Position numbers and translations under genes: made by a program
The notes under the pieces: model-generated
The model's input: only the letters and a program-made list of their open reading frames with translations
Told to the model about the DNA's origin: nothing
The model's database searches: none
Shown here: one piece after another, positions 8,236 through 17,000 of the stretch
How positions within the stretch are numbered: the stretch's first letter is position 1
Layout: each line of letters starts with the position of its first letter
NCBI GenBank assembly: GCA_030430165.1
Contig: JAUIGL010000043.1
Span: forward strand, 1 to 53,129
From: a bacterium
GTDB lineage: Bacteria > Desulfobacterota > Binatia > HRBIN30 > CADEER01
Direction: 5' to 3'
DNA: 53,129 nucleotides

Positions 8236-8888
8236 GCGACAACCTGCCGCCGAGCGAGCCCCTCGGCAGACCGGTGCGCCTGGCGGTTCTTCTCTCGGGT
8301 GGCGGCACCACCCTGCAGAACATTCTCGACCGTATCGAGAGCGGCGCGCTCGACGCCGAGGTTCGCATCGTCGTGTCGTCTCGTCCCGGGGTTCGCGGCA
8401 TCGAACGCGCCAACGCCGCCGGCATCGACGCCGCGGTCGTACATCGCAAGCAGTACGAGGACGGGCGGTCCTTCAACGACGCCCTCCACGCGGCGCTCGA
8501 CGGTTACGAGATCGACCTGGTCGTGCTCGCCGGGTTCATGAGCCTGTTCGAGCCCCGCGACCGTTTCCGCAACCGCGTGATGAACATTCACCCGGCTCTG
8601 ATCCCCGCCTTCAGTGGCGCCGGCTTCTACGGGCACCGGGTCCACGAGGCAGTGCTCGCCGCCGGCGTCCGAGTCTCGGGATGTACCGTTCACCTGGCCG
8701 ACGACGAATACGACCACGGACCGATCATCACTCAGAAGACGGTGCCCGTGCTCGACGACGACACTCCGGACAGCCTGGCGGCGCGGGTGCACCTCGCTGA
8801 GAACGACGCCTACCCAGAGGCAATTCGACTCTGGGGAGACGGCAGGCTGCGGTTGGACGGCAACCGGATTCGGATTGCCGCCGAGTGA
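8232..8888 (+). CDS. purN: Phosphoribosylglycinamide formyltransferase
   Basis: Transfers the formyl group from 10-formyl-tetrahydrofolate to GAR, the third step of purine synthesis. 218 residues from the ATG at 8232, which shares ATGA with the orn stop; a longer open frame beginning near 8004 is only overlap with orn. The phosphate-binding loop is [10 protein letters not shown] (23-32). The catalytic triad is Asn118 and His120 in MNIHPALIP, and Asp161 in DEYDHGP. The fold is complete, with a short N-terminal extension (residues 1-14) compared with E. coli. It converges on infC with only seven bases between the two stops. Confidence 0.95.
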   Translation: MSDNLPPSEPLGRPVRLAVLLSGGGTTLQNILDRIESGALDAEVRIVVSSRPGVRGIERANAAGIDAAVVHRKQYEDGRSFNDALHAALDGYEIDLVVLAGFMSLFEPRDRFRNRVMNIHPALIPAFSGAGFYGHRVHEAVLAAGVRVSGCTVHLADDEYDHGPIITQKTVPVLDDDTPDSLAARVHLAENDAYPEAIRLWGDGRLRLDGNRIRIAAE

Positions 8889-8895
8889 TTCCGGC

Positions 8896-9564
8896 TCAGC
8901 TGGCGGCTGACTCCGCTGCCGGCTTGTCTCCCTCTGGAGCGGCTACCGCATCTTCGTCCTTGCCCGGTGCTTCGCCGGCGCCCGACTCGCTGGCGCTCTT
9001 GCCGGTGCGCGGCTTCTTCTTCGCCGGGGCCAGCAGAACCCCCATCATCCGGCCTTCCATGCGCGGATTGCCCTCGCGCGTACCAACCTCCTCGAGGGCA
9101 TCGCAGACCTCGAGCAGCTTCTTGCGCCCGAGATCCTGATAAGCCATCTCGCGGCCGCGGAAACGCAAAAGGAACTTCACCCGATCGCCGGCCTCCAGGA
9201 ACATCTTGGCCTTCTCGATCTGGCGCTTGATGTCCCCCGTGTCGGTCCGATAACCGAGCCGCAGCTCCTTGACGGTGGTCGTCGAGGCCTTCTTCTTGGC
9301 CTCCGACTCCTTCTTGTGCTGCTGGTACTTGTACTTCCCGTAGTCGAGGATCCTGCAGACCGGCGGCTGCGCGGTGGCTGCGATCTCGACGAGGTCGAGC
9401 TGCGCCTCTTCGGCGCGTTGGATGGCTTCGGCGATCGGGACGATTCCGATCTGTCCGCCATCCGGTCCGATCAAGCGGACCTGGGGGGCCCGAATCTTTC
9501 GATTGATTCGGTGCTGCTCTTCCGGTGGGGGAACGTAACGGGGACCTCTACCGCGATATGCCAA
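8896..9564 (-). CDS. infC: Translation initiation factor IF-3
   Basis: Binds the 30S subunit, keeps 50S off and checks start-codon pairing. 222 residues. The N-domain is residues 18-85 (INRKIRAPQVRLIG, PPVCRILDYGKYKY), the linker is rich in Lys, and the C-domain runs from about 96 to 180 (VKELRLGYRTDTGD, KFLLRFRGREMAYQ). A 40-residue Ala/Glu/Asp-rich tail (about 183-222) is longer than in E. coli. The start is TTG at 9564, with AAGGAGGT directly upstream; the AUU famous in E. coli infC is not in frame here. The usual partners rpmI and rplT do not follow: the gene meets purN tail to tail. A promoter at 9590-9619 would give a leader of only about 20 bases. Confidence 0.95.
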   Translation of the reverse strand: MAYRGRGPRYVPPPEEQHRINRKIRAPQVRLIGPDGGQIGIVPIAEAIQRAEEAQLDLVEIAATAQPPVCRILDYGKYKYQQHKKESEAKKKASTTTVKELRLGYRTDTGDIKRQIEKAKMFLEAGDRVKFLLRFRGREMAYQDLGRKKLLEVCDALEEVGTREGNPRMEGRMMGVLLAPAKKKPRTGKSASESGAGEAPGKDEDAVAAPEGDKPAAESAAS

Positions 9565-9589
9565 ATGACCTCCTTCACGTGCAGGCGGT

Positions 9590-9619
9590 AGCCTACACTG
9601 TCGATCCAGGCCCGGTCAA
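9590..9619 (-). promoter_or_regulatory. infC promoter
   Basis: On the minus strand: TTGACC (9619-9614), 18 bases, TAGGCT (9595-9590). The predicted start is about 18 bases before the TTG codon, leaving just room for the SD AAGGAGGT. No long leader for ribosomal-protein control is available. Confidence 0.55.
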
Positions 9620-9663
9620 TTGGGATTCCGCGCCCGAAAACGCGTTTCAGGAGGTTGCGATGC

Positions 9664-9693
9664 TTGGCCGCCGCGGCCGTTTCGCGGTAACAT
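9664..9693 (+). promoter_or_regulatory. Promoter for the ACT-domain gene, apparently leaderless
   Basis: TTGGCC (9664-9669), 18 bases, TAACAT (9688-9693), then only six bases to the ATG at 9700. No Shine-Dalgarno sequence is present. Transcription would start at or next to the A of ATG. Confidence 0.45.
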
Positions 9694-9699
9694 CCGCCA

Positions 9700-10245
9700 A
9701 TGAAACAGTGGTTTGCGCTATCCGCAATCGGCAGCAATCGCCCCGGCATCGTCGCCGATTTGTCCGAGCTCATCTACGAATGTGACTGCAATCTCGAGGA
9801 CTCGAGCATGACCGTCCTCGGCTCCGAGTTCGCGGTTCTGCTCCTGCTCACCGGCCAGGGCGAGGACATCCGCGAGCGGCTGGCCAGCGCCTGCAAGCGG
9901 CTCGAGTGGGAAAAGCGCCTGACCGTATTCTTCCGCCCCCTCGACAGCGATCCCGCCACGCTGCCCGAAGCCCTCAGCGCGCGCCATTTTCGGCTTCAGG
10001 CGACCGGCGCCGACAAGGCCGGGATCGTCGCCAAAACCGCTCGCTGCATCGCCGATTTTGGTATCAATATCAGGCAGATGGACACCCAATCGCGCCCCGA
10101 GCCCAACTCCGGCGCGCCGATTTATACGATGAAGATCACGATGGACGCGCCCGCCGACGTCGACGAGACCGCCCTCCGGGAGCGGCTGGAGGGGATCGGG
10201 CGCGATCTCTACATCGACGTAACGCTCGAAGCCATCTCCGACTAG
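9700..10245 (+). CDS. ACT-domain regulatory protein, GcvR-like
   Basis: 181 residues with two tandem ACT domains (about 3-80 and 92-178). Each opens with the expected beta-strand and Gly/Ile turn: [19 protein letters not shown] and [18 protein letters not shown]. In E. coli GcvR, which has the same layout, glycine binding controls the LysR-type GcvA and so the glycine-cleavage genes. No gcvA or gcv genes lie here, so the target is unknown; amino-acid sensing is the safe statement. The gene is divergent from infC, and its own promoter appears to give a leaderless mRNA. Confidence 0.85.
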   Translation: MKQWFALSAIGSNRPGIVADLSELIYECDCNLEDSSMTVLGSEFAVLLLLTGQGEDIRERLASACKRLEWEKRLTVFFRPLDSDPATLPEALSARHFRLQATGADKAGIVAKTARCIADFGINIRQMDTQSRPEPNSGAPIYTMKITMDAPADVDETALRERLEGIGRDLYIDVTLEAISD

Positions 10246-10322
10246 CAGTCGGCAGCGGTTTAATTCGACGCTTCGCAGCTGCCACCACGGCGTGGTACGC
10301 TGCGCCAAGGAGGTACCCCCCA

Positions 10323-10514
10323 ATGTTCGGTCTCGGCGCAACAGAGTTGATCGTGATCCTGGTGATCGCGCTGGTCATTTTCGGCCCGGGCAAGCTGCCC
10401 GAGCTCGGCAGCGCCCTCGGACGCGGCATCAAGGACTTTCGCAAGTCGGTCGAAAGCGACGACGAAGCCACCGCCAACCTCGAGGGCGAAGCCAAAGTCG
10501 AAAAGGAAGCCTGA
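10323..10514 (+). CDS. tatA: Sec-independent translocase subunit TatA
   Basis: 63 residues. A single N-terminal membrane helix ([15 protein letters not shown]) is followed by the FGP hinge at 20-22, an amphipathic helix ([20 protein letters not shown]) and an acidic tail. It polymerises at the inner membrane to pass folded twin-arginine substrates. AAGGAGGT lies eight bases upstream of the ATG. tatB and tatC are not next to it. The start given is the one that leaves exactly the TatA fold. Confidence 0.94.
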   Translation: MFGLGATELIVILVIALVIFGPGKLPELGSALGRGIKDFRKSVESDDEATANLEGEAKVEKEA

Positions 10515-10554
10515 CCGCCCGCGCGCTTCGGCGCGGCGCCGCGGCCCCCGCGCC

Positions 10555-11328
10555 GTGACGATCGATCGGACGATAATCGCGACGCTGGTCCTCGTCTGGG
10601 CCGGCTGCATCCTCGCCGTCGCGGCTCCGGCAGAGCCGTCCGACCCCGGTCAGGTTCTCGAGTATCGCCTCGCCTGGAACGGCATCTCGGCGGCGGACGC
10701 TACGGTCGAGATCCGTCCCGAACGGATCGGCTCGCGCCGAACCTATACGATCGAGGCGCGCGCCCGCACCAACCGTTTCATCGACCTGTTCTATCCCTTT
10801 CGAGGGCACGCGCGCACCATCTTCCTCGCCAACGACCGAACGCCTTTGCAGTTCTACTACGACCGCAACGTTCGCGACGTTCACTACCGCACCGTCGTCG
10901 ACTTCGACCACGACGACAGCCGGGCGCGCAGCGTCTACGAGAAGAACGGGGTGACGAGGAAAAAACTCGATCTCCCGCTGAGCGAGCTCTTCGACCCGAT
11001 CACCGCCGTCTTCCACGCCCGCCGCGGCTCCTCCGCCGTCGGCACCGAAGCCGGGTACGACATCTTCACCGGCGAGTCGCGCTATCGCGTCGAGCTGCGC
11101 ATCGACGGACAGGGCACCATCACCGTGCCAGCGGGCCGCTTCGATGCGCTGCGCATCACGCCGACGGTGATGAAAGTCTACGCCGACCGGCGACCGCCCG
11201 ACCCGCGCCTGAAGAACGCCACCATCTGGGTGAGCCAGGACCCGGAGCACCTCCTCCTGCAGATCCGCAGTGAGATCTTCGTCGGCGCCGTGACTCTCGA
11301 CCTGGTCTCGCGGGCATTGCAACCGTGA
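10555..11328 (+). CDS. DUF3108 family exported protein
   Basis: 257 residues from GTG 10555. An N-terminal signal or anchor helix (IIATLVLVWAGCILAVAA) precedes a beta-rich DUF3108 domain: GQVLEYRLAWNGISAADATVEI near the start, FRGHARTIF, and the paired strand ITVPAGRFDALRITP. The family is periplasmic or outer-membrane associated and of unsettled function, often near envelope or LPS genes. Its TGA stop overlaps the GTG of the glycosyltransferase by four bases, which suggests a shared envelope role. Confidence 0.82.
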   Translation: MTIDRTIIATLVLVWAGCILAVAAPAEPSDPGQVLEYRLAWNGISAADATVEIRPERIGSRRTYTIEARARTNRFIDLFYPFRGHARTIFLANDRTPLQFYYDRNVRDVHYRTVVDFDHDDSRARSVYEKNGVTRKKLDLPLSELFDPITAVFHARRGSSAVGTEAGYDIFTGESRYRVELRIDGQGTITVPAGRFDALRITPTVMKVYADRRPPDPRLKNATIWVSQDPEHLLLQIRSEIFVGAVTLDLVSRALQP

Positions 11329-12332
11329 GCGCCGAGTCCCCGGCCGTCAGCGTCGTGCTGCCATTTCGCAACGCGGCTTCGACGCTGGGAGAAGCGCTCG
11401 CATCGATCGCAGCCCAGTCGCGCACCGACTTCGAGTGCATCCTGGTCGATCACGCCTCCGAGGACTCGTCCCGCGACATCGCCGAGGCGATGGCTCGCTC
11501 CGACCCCCGCTTCCGCGTCATCGGCTGCGACGGCTCGTTCGTCGACGCTCTCGATCGCGGGGTCAGCACCGCCCGCGCACCGCTGATCGCCCGCATGGAC
11601 GCCGACGACCGCTCGCACCCCTCGCGCTTCGCGATGCAGCTCGAGCTCATGCAGACCAACGCGGACATCGGAATGACCAGCTGCCTGGTCGAATGTTTCC
11701 CCCGCGCCAACCTCGGCCCCGGCATGCGGCGCTACCAGCACTGGATCAACTCGCTGGTGACGGACCAGCAAATTCGCAACGCGATCTTCGTCGAATCCCC
11801 CCTACCCCACCCGTCGGTGGTATTCCGGCGCAGCCTCTACGCGAAGGCCGGAGGCTACCGCGAAACCGACGGCCCGGAAGACTACGATCTGTGGCTGCGC
11901 ATGATCCTCGGCGGCGCCCGGGTCGAGAAGGTGCCCGCCGTACTGCTCGAATGGCGCGAGTCCGACAGGCGAACCTCGCGCGTCGATCCGCGCTACGGCA
12001 AGGATCGATTCTTCGCCACCAAGGTCCGACATTTCCCGAAAGCGGTCGGCACCGATACGCCGCTGCAAATCTGGGGAACCGGCCCGACGGCGCGCCGCTG
12101 GGCGCGCCAGCTGCTGTCTCTCGGCTACGAAATCCGCCGCTTTGCCGACGTCATCGAGAAGCGCGTCGGGCGCACCGTGCAAGGCATCCCGGTCGAGTCA
12201 CCGGCGGCGATCGACCCCGACCACGGCTTCGTTCTCGCCGCAGTCGGGCTGCTCGGCGCGCGCGCCCTGATCGAAGCCGAGCTCACCGGCCGCGGCATGG
12301 TCGCCGGACGCGACTATCTCGCCGTAGCCTGA
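11325..12332 (+). CDS. GT2 glycosyltransferase fused to a Rossmann-like domain
   Basis: 335 residues. Residues 7-230 are a GT-A family 2 domain: VSVVLPFRNAASTLGEAL, the metal-binding DADD at 92-95, and the acceptor-side motif GPEDYDLWLRM. It should move a sugar from a nucleotide sugar to a lipid or glycan acceptor at the inner face of the membrane. Residues about 243-335 do not belong to GT2. They begin with LQIWGTGPTARRWARQL, a nucleotide-binding Gly-rich turn, and end with LIEAELTGRGMVAGRDYL, like the N-terminal domain of PglD-type sugar acyltransferases. The start is GTG, coupled to the DUF3108 stop. The sugar is unknown. Confidence 0.85.
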   Translation: MSAESPAVSVVLPFRNAASTLGEALASIAAQSRTDFECILVDHASEDSSRDIAEAMARSDPRFRVIGCDGSFVDALDRGVSTARAPLIARMDADDRSHPSRFAMQLELMQTNADIGMTSCLVECFPRANLGPGMRRYQHWINSLVTDQQIRNAIFVESPLPHPSVVFRRSLYAKAGGYRETDGPEDYDLWLRMILGGARVEKVPAVLLEWRESDRRTSRVDPRYGKDRFFATKVRHFPKAVGTDTPLQIWGTGPTARRWARQLLSLGYEIRRFADVIEKRVGRTVQGIPVESPAAIDPDHGFVLAAVGLLGARALIEAELTGRGMVAGRDYLAVA

Positions 12333-12367
12333 ATCGCCGTCTCGACCCGTGCGTCGGCGGGCAACGG

Positions 12368-12847
12368 TCACAGCGTCTCCATACAGCCGCGGCAGAGCCA
12401 CACCCGCGTGCGCCGCGGCTTGTCACCGAGCCCGACGAAGGCACGCTCGCCGCGCTCGATCGCCGTGCCGCAACGCTTGCACTTGGCGGCTCGGTGCAAC
12501 ACCAGCTCGTTCCAACCGTAGATGTCGTCCAGGCTGCGGTCCCAATTCGGCCGCGCCGACGTTCCCGCCTTCCCCGCCTGCGCCAGCTTGCGCGCATTGC
12601 GGCTGACGTTGCGCGCCAGGCCGACCGAGTCGGTGACCACCTTGTCGAAATCGCTGACGACGTCGTCGACCAGCTGAAATGAATCCTCGAGGACGCTGCG
12701 GATCAGGTGCGACACCGTCAGCCGCCGCCGTTCCGCCTCTTCCTTCAGGGTCGTCTCGAGATCCTCGGGAACCCGGGTCTGGATCAGCCGGTCCTTGCGC
12801 GGACGGCGCCCAGAGGCGGCCTTCTTGGTTTTGCGCGGTGCGTTCAT
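12368..12847 (-). CDS. Ribbon-helix-helix / zinc-ribbon protein
   Basis: 159 residues. After a basic N-terminus (PRKTKKAASGRRPRKDR) comes an RHH fold (about 21-58: LIQTRVPEDLETTLKEEAERRRLTVSHL split over strand, helix, helix). A helical middle follows, then a C-terminal zinc-binding knuckle pair, C123-x2-C126 and C152-x2-C155. RHH proteins bind DNA as dimers through the short strand. The CxxC pairs suggest a structural zinc. The protein is divergent from the small helical gene at 12997, with direct repeats TTG[C/T]AATACA between them, so it may regulate that operon. No family name is recognised. Confidence 0.72.
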   Translation of the reverse strand: MNAPRKTKKAASGRRPRKDRLIQTRVPEDLETTLKEEAERRRLTVSHLIRSVLEDSFQLVDDVVSDFDKVVTDSVGLARNVSRNARKLAQAGKAGTSARPNWDRSLDDIYGWNELVLHRAAKCKRCGTAIERGERAFVGLGDKPRRTRVWLCRGCMETL

Positions 12848-12922
12848 CGAAGTTTCGTCCTACCAATCTGCCTCGCGACCATTCGACCCCGTGCGAGTTT
12901 CGCGGGCAAGCCCCGATATCGG

Positions 12923-12952
12923 TTGCAATACAATGTCATCTTTTGTAATACA
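12923..12952 (+). promoter_or_regulatory. Direct repeats and probable promoter upstream of the lipase operon
   Basis: TTGCAATACA (12923-12932) and TTGTAATACA (12943-12952) are direct repeats spaced 20 bases start to start, about two helical turns. TTGCAA with a 17-base spacer and TAATAC also makes a passable promoter. The AT-rich patch stands out in GC-rich DNA. It could be an RHH-type operator overlapping the promoter. Confidence 0.4.
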
Positions 12953-12996
12953 GATCTCGAGCGGGATCCACCGCCCCGAAAAAAGGGAGGAAAATC

Positions 12997-13293
12997 ATGG
13001 AAGCAGCGAAGCACTCCAAGCAGACGGTCGAGGGGCCGATCGACGAGGTCATCCACGCAGTCGAGCAGATCCACCGCACGGTCGCAGACGTGCCGTTCGA
13101 GATCCTCAATCGTCTCGGCGTCATGGAGCGCTCCGCCGACGAGATCAAGCGGATCCACGACGATTCGCTCACCGCCATCTACACCGCGGTTCGCGAGGTC
13201 CATCACGAGTTGACCGATCTCGCCGACGGGCTCGTCACGCAGGGTGCCCCGGATCACGAGCAGAAGAAGGGGCGACGCCGGTCCGCGGCATGA
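12997..13293 (+). CDS. Small helical protein coupled to a lipase
   Basis: 98 residues, ATG preceded by GGGAGG at the right distance. The sequence is almost all helical with heptad-like spacing (IDEVIHAVEQIHRTVADV, DEIKRIHDDSLTAIYTAV, HHELTDLADGLV) and ends in a basic tail (KKGRRRSAA). There is no signal peptide, membrane span or cysteine. The size and helix pattern would suit a granule-surface or partner protein, but I do not recognise the family. Its stop overlaps the lipase start (ATGA), so they are made together and may act together. Confidence 0.68.
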   Translation: MEAAKHSKQTVEGPIDEVIHAVEQIHRTVADVPFEILNRLGVMERSADEIKRIHDDSLTAIYTAVREVHHELTDLADGLVTQGAPDHEQKKGRRRSAA

Positions 13294-14054
13294 ACGATCG
13301 GGAGTTCGACGCCAACGCGGTTCGAGACGCGATCGTGCGCGAGGGGCTATCCCTGCTCGCGCACGGTCTTCTCCTGCCTTTCGGACGGCTGGCTAGCGGA
13401 GCGCAACCACTGCGCAAGCAGGAGCTGCGCACTCTCGTTTTCGTCCACGGCCTGGCAGCGAATCGATCGGGCTTCCTACCGATGCGCGGCTACTTGAGAG
13501 CCCTCGGCTATTCTCGCCAGCTCGCCTTCAACTACCGCAGCGCGGGCTCGATCGAAAAGGTCGCGGTCGGTTTCAAACGGGCCCTCGAGACCCAGGTGCA
13601 GGGCGGGCGCATCGACGTCATCGCCCACTCGATGGGAGGGCTGGTGGCTCGCACCTACATCCAGCAGCTCGGCGGCGAGCGCCGGGTCGATCGCCTGGTC
13701 ACGCTCGGCACACCGCACCACGGGACCCACGCAGCCAACTTCATTCCATCCGGACTGGTGCGGCAACTGCTGCCCGGGTCGCAGTTCCTGGAACGCCTGA
13801 ATCGCCTTGCCCCGCCGCTGCAGGTGCAGACGACGTCGATCGTCGCCGGTCGAGACCTGCTCGTCCAACCGATCGAATCGGCGCACTGCCCGTTCGGCAA
13901 GACGATCCGTTTCGACGACCTCGGTCACATCGAGCTGCTGTTTCGCCCGCAGGTCTACGCCGCCGTCGCCGCCGAGCTGGCGCAGCCGCGCCCGCCGCAC
14001 CGAGCTCTGCAAGACACCTCGATCGCAGCGCTCAGTCCCGCTGCGGCCGATTGA
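13290..14054 (+). CDS. Alpha/beta-hydrolase lipase or esterase
   Basis: 254 residues from the ATG at 13290, coupled to the upstream gene. It has the oxyanion turn VHGLAANRSGF, the nucleophile elbow AHSMGG with Ser114, TPHHGTHAA as in GPI-inositol-deacylase/PGAP1- and LipA-type lipases, Asp189 (VAGRDLLVQP) and His213 (LGHIELLF). No signal peptide is seen, so it may be cytoplasmic or peripheral; a short hydrophobic stretch (LSLLAHGLLLPF) near the N-terminus could touch membranes. Substrate unknown, probably an acyl ester. The last 23 bases overlap the 3' end of the convergent czcA-like gene. Confidence 0.85.
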   Translation: MNDREFDANAVRDAIVREGLSLLAHGLLLPFGRLASGAQPLRKQELRTLVFVHGLAANRSGFLPMRGYLRALGYSRQLAFNYRSAGSIEKVAVGFKRALETQVQGGRIDVIAHSMGGLVARTYIQQLGGERRVDRLVTLGTPHHGTHAANFIPSGLVRQLLPGSQFLERLNRLAPPLQVQTTSIVAGRDLLVQPIESAHCPFGKTIRFDDLGHIELLFRPQVYAAVAAELAQPRPPHRALQDTSIAALSPAAAD

Positions 14055-17000
14055 ATACTCGGTACAGCGCCGGCAGCACCACCAACGTCAGGAGCGTGCT
14101 CGAGACGAGCCCGCCGATCACGACGGTGGCCAACGGCCGTTGCACCTCGGCCCCGGTGCCGGTGGCGATCGCCATCGGCACGAATCCGAAAGACGCTACC
14201 AGCGCCGTCATCAGCACCGGCCGCAGTCGGGTCACGGCGCCGCGCACCACCGCATCCTCGACCGAATGACCGCTGTTGCGCAGCTCGTTGATGAACGTGA
14301 TCATCACCAACCCGTTGAGCACCGCGACCCCGGACAGCGCAATGAATCCCACCGCCGCCGAGATCGAGAACGGCATGTCGCGCAGCCACAGACCGACGAT
14401 TCCACCGCTCAGCGCCAGCGGCACCGCGGTGAACACCAGGAGTGCGGATTTGATCGAGCCGAACGTTCCGTAGAGCAAGGCGAAGACGATCAGGAAGCAG
14501 ATCGGCACGACGACCGCGAGGCGGCTCTTGGCGCGCGCCAGGTTCTCGAACTCGCCGCCCCAGGCCAGCCAGCTCCCCGGCGGCAACGACACCTCCTCGG
14601 TAACTCGCCGCTGCGCCTCGGCGACGAACGAGCCGATGTCACGACCGCGAACGTTGCTCTGGACGACGATGCGCCGCTTACCGTTCTCTCGGCTGATCTG
14701 ATTCGGTCCTTCACTCACCACCAACTCGGCGACCGCCGACAGCGGCAGGTAACGAACCGCGGCGCGACCGATGTCGTCGCCGTTCAGGGCCAGCTCGACC
14801 GAAGGTTGGTCCTGGTGCGACAGCGGGATCGGGAGATCCTCCAGCATGCCGAGGTTCTCGCGAAACTTCTCCGGCAACCGCACCACCACATCGAAGCGTC
14901 GGTCGCCTTGAAAGACCTGACCGGCGGCGCGGCCGCCGATCGCCACGCCGACCACCTCGTGCACGTCGGCAACGTCGAGGCCGTAGCGCGCGATCGCCGT
15001 GCGGTCGACCTCGATCGTCAGAACCGGGGCGCCGGTGACCTGCTCGACGCGCGTGTCCGCCGCTCCGGGAATCGATTTCAGCACTCGCTCGACGTCGCCC
15101 GCCACCGGTAGCAGTCGGTCGAACTCGTCGCCGAAGATCTTGACCGCGAGGTCGGCGCGGACTCCGGCCAGCAGCTCGTTGAACAACATTTGGATCGGCT
15201 GGGTGAACTCGTAGGCGTTGCCCGGAACCGTGTGCACCAGGGCCTCGATGCGCTCGGTCAGATCGGCCTTGGTCTCGGTGGGATCGGGCCACTCGTCGCG
15301 CGGCCGCAGAATCAGAAAGGTGTCGGACACATAGGGCGGCATCGGGTCGGTCGCGACCTCCCCGGTGCCGGTCCGAGAGAAGACGAAGGCAACCTCGGGC
15401 AACTCACGCAGCTCCCGCTCGAGCGCGCGCTGCATCCTGGTCGCCTGCGACACCCCGGTGCTGGGGATACGAATTGCGTGAACCAGCAGGTCGAGTTCGT
15501 TCAGGGTCGGGGCGAACTCCTGCCCGAGTCGCGGGAACAGGCTGGCCGACGCCGCGAACAGGACCGCGGCGGCGAGGATCACGGGGTGGCGCCAGCGCAG
15601 CGCCCAGCGAACCAAGGGCTCGTACAATCGTTTCGCCCAGGCGACGAAGACGTTCTCGCGTTCGCGCACCTCGCCGGTGACCAACAGCGCCACCATCGCC
15701 GGCACGAAGGTGAGCGACAGCACGAAGGCCGCGGACAGGGCGAAGATGACGGTCAGCGCCATCGGCTGGAACATCTTGCCCTCGACGCCGGAGAGGGTCA
15801 GCACCGGGATGTACACCGTGATGATGATGGCCTCGCCGAAGGCGGTCGCACTGCGCACCTGCTTGCTCGCCCGGAAGACGGTATCGACCCGCTCCCGCGT
15901 CGTCAGCAGACGACCCAGCTCCGCCTGGCGCTCTGCCAAGCGCCGCAGACAGTTCTCGACGATGATCACCGCCCCGTCGACGATCAGGCCGAAGTCGATC
16001 GCGCCGAGGCTCATCAGGTTGCCACTGGTGCGGGTCTCGACCATTCCGATCGTCGCCAGCAACATCGACAGCGGGATCGCCGCTGCGGTGATCAGCGCGG
16101 CTCGGATATTGCCGAGCATCAGGAACAGGATGACGATCACCAGAACCGCGCCCTCGACCAGGTTGTTGCGCACGGTGCGGATCGTCGCGTCGACCAAGCG
16201 GGCGCGGTCGAGCACCGTCTTGGCGACGATGTCGGGGGGAAGACTCGCCTGCACCTCGGCCATTCGCTCGGCGACGGCGCGAGCCACGGTGCGGCTGTTT
16301 CCACCGAGCAGCATCAACGCTGTGCCGAGGACTACCTCCTCGCCGTCCTCCGATGCGCTGCCGCCGCGCAGCTCGGCGCCAATCGCCACCGATGCCAGGT
16401 CGGCGATGCGAATCGGCGTACCGTTGCGCTCGTCGACGACCACCTGGGCCAGCTCGTCGAGCGTGCCGAGGCGTCCTTCGGCGCGAACGATGTAGGCCTC
16501 GCCGTTGTGCTCGATGAATCCGGCCCCGGTATTGAGATTGTTGCGCTCCAAGGCGGTCAGCAAGTCGTGAAAGGTGAGGCCGAAAGACGCCAAGAGCCGC
16601 GGGTCGGGTTGCACCTGATACTGCTTGACGTAGCCGCCAACGGCGTCGACGCCGGCGACGCCCGCGACCATCTTGAGCTGCGGCCGAATGATCCAATCCT
16701 GCACGGTTCGCAAATACGCGCCGAGCTCGATTTCGCTGCGCAGCAGCTCCCCCTCGGGCGTCAGGTAGGTACCGTCTCCCTGCCAGCCGACCTCGCCCGT
16801 GCGCACCTCGGCGCCGCGGCCTCCGGGATGCCGGTACTCGACGGTCCACATGAAGATCTCGCTCAGTCCGGAGGCGATCGGCCCCAACGCCGTCTCGACA
16901 CCGGGAGGCAAGTGGTTGGCCGCGGCCCGCAACCGCTCGCCCACCTGTTGTCGGGCGAAGTAGATGTCGACCGCGTCGTCGAACACGGCGGTGATCTGGG

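Noticed and set aside
8880..8930. A bidirectional terminator between purN and infC
   Set aside because: The stops are seven bases apart and I could not find a stem with a T-run on either strand.
9555..9575. An AUU start codon for infC as in E. coli
   Set aside because: ATT occurs beside the SD but is out of frame with IF-3; TTG at 9564 is the in-frame start.
12997..13293. Calling the 98-residue helical protein a phasin
   Set aside because: Size and helices would fit, but no phasin motif and no PHA synthase or depolymerase gene is adjacent.
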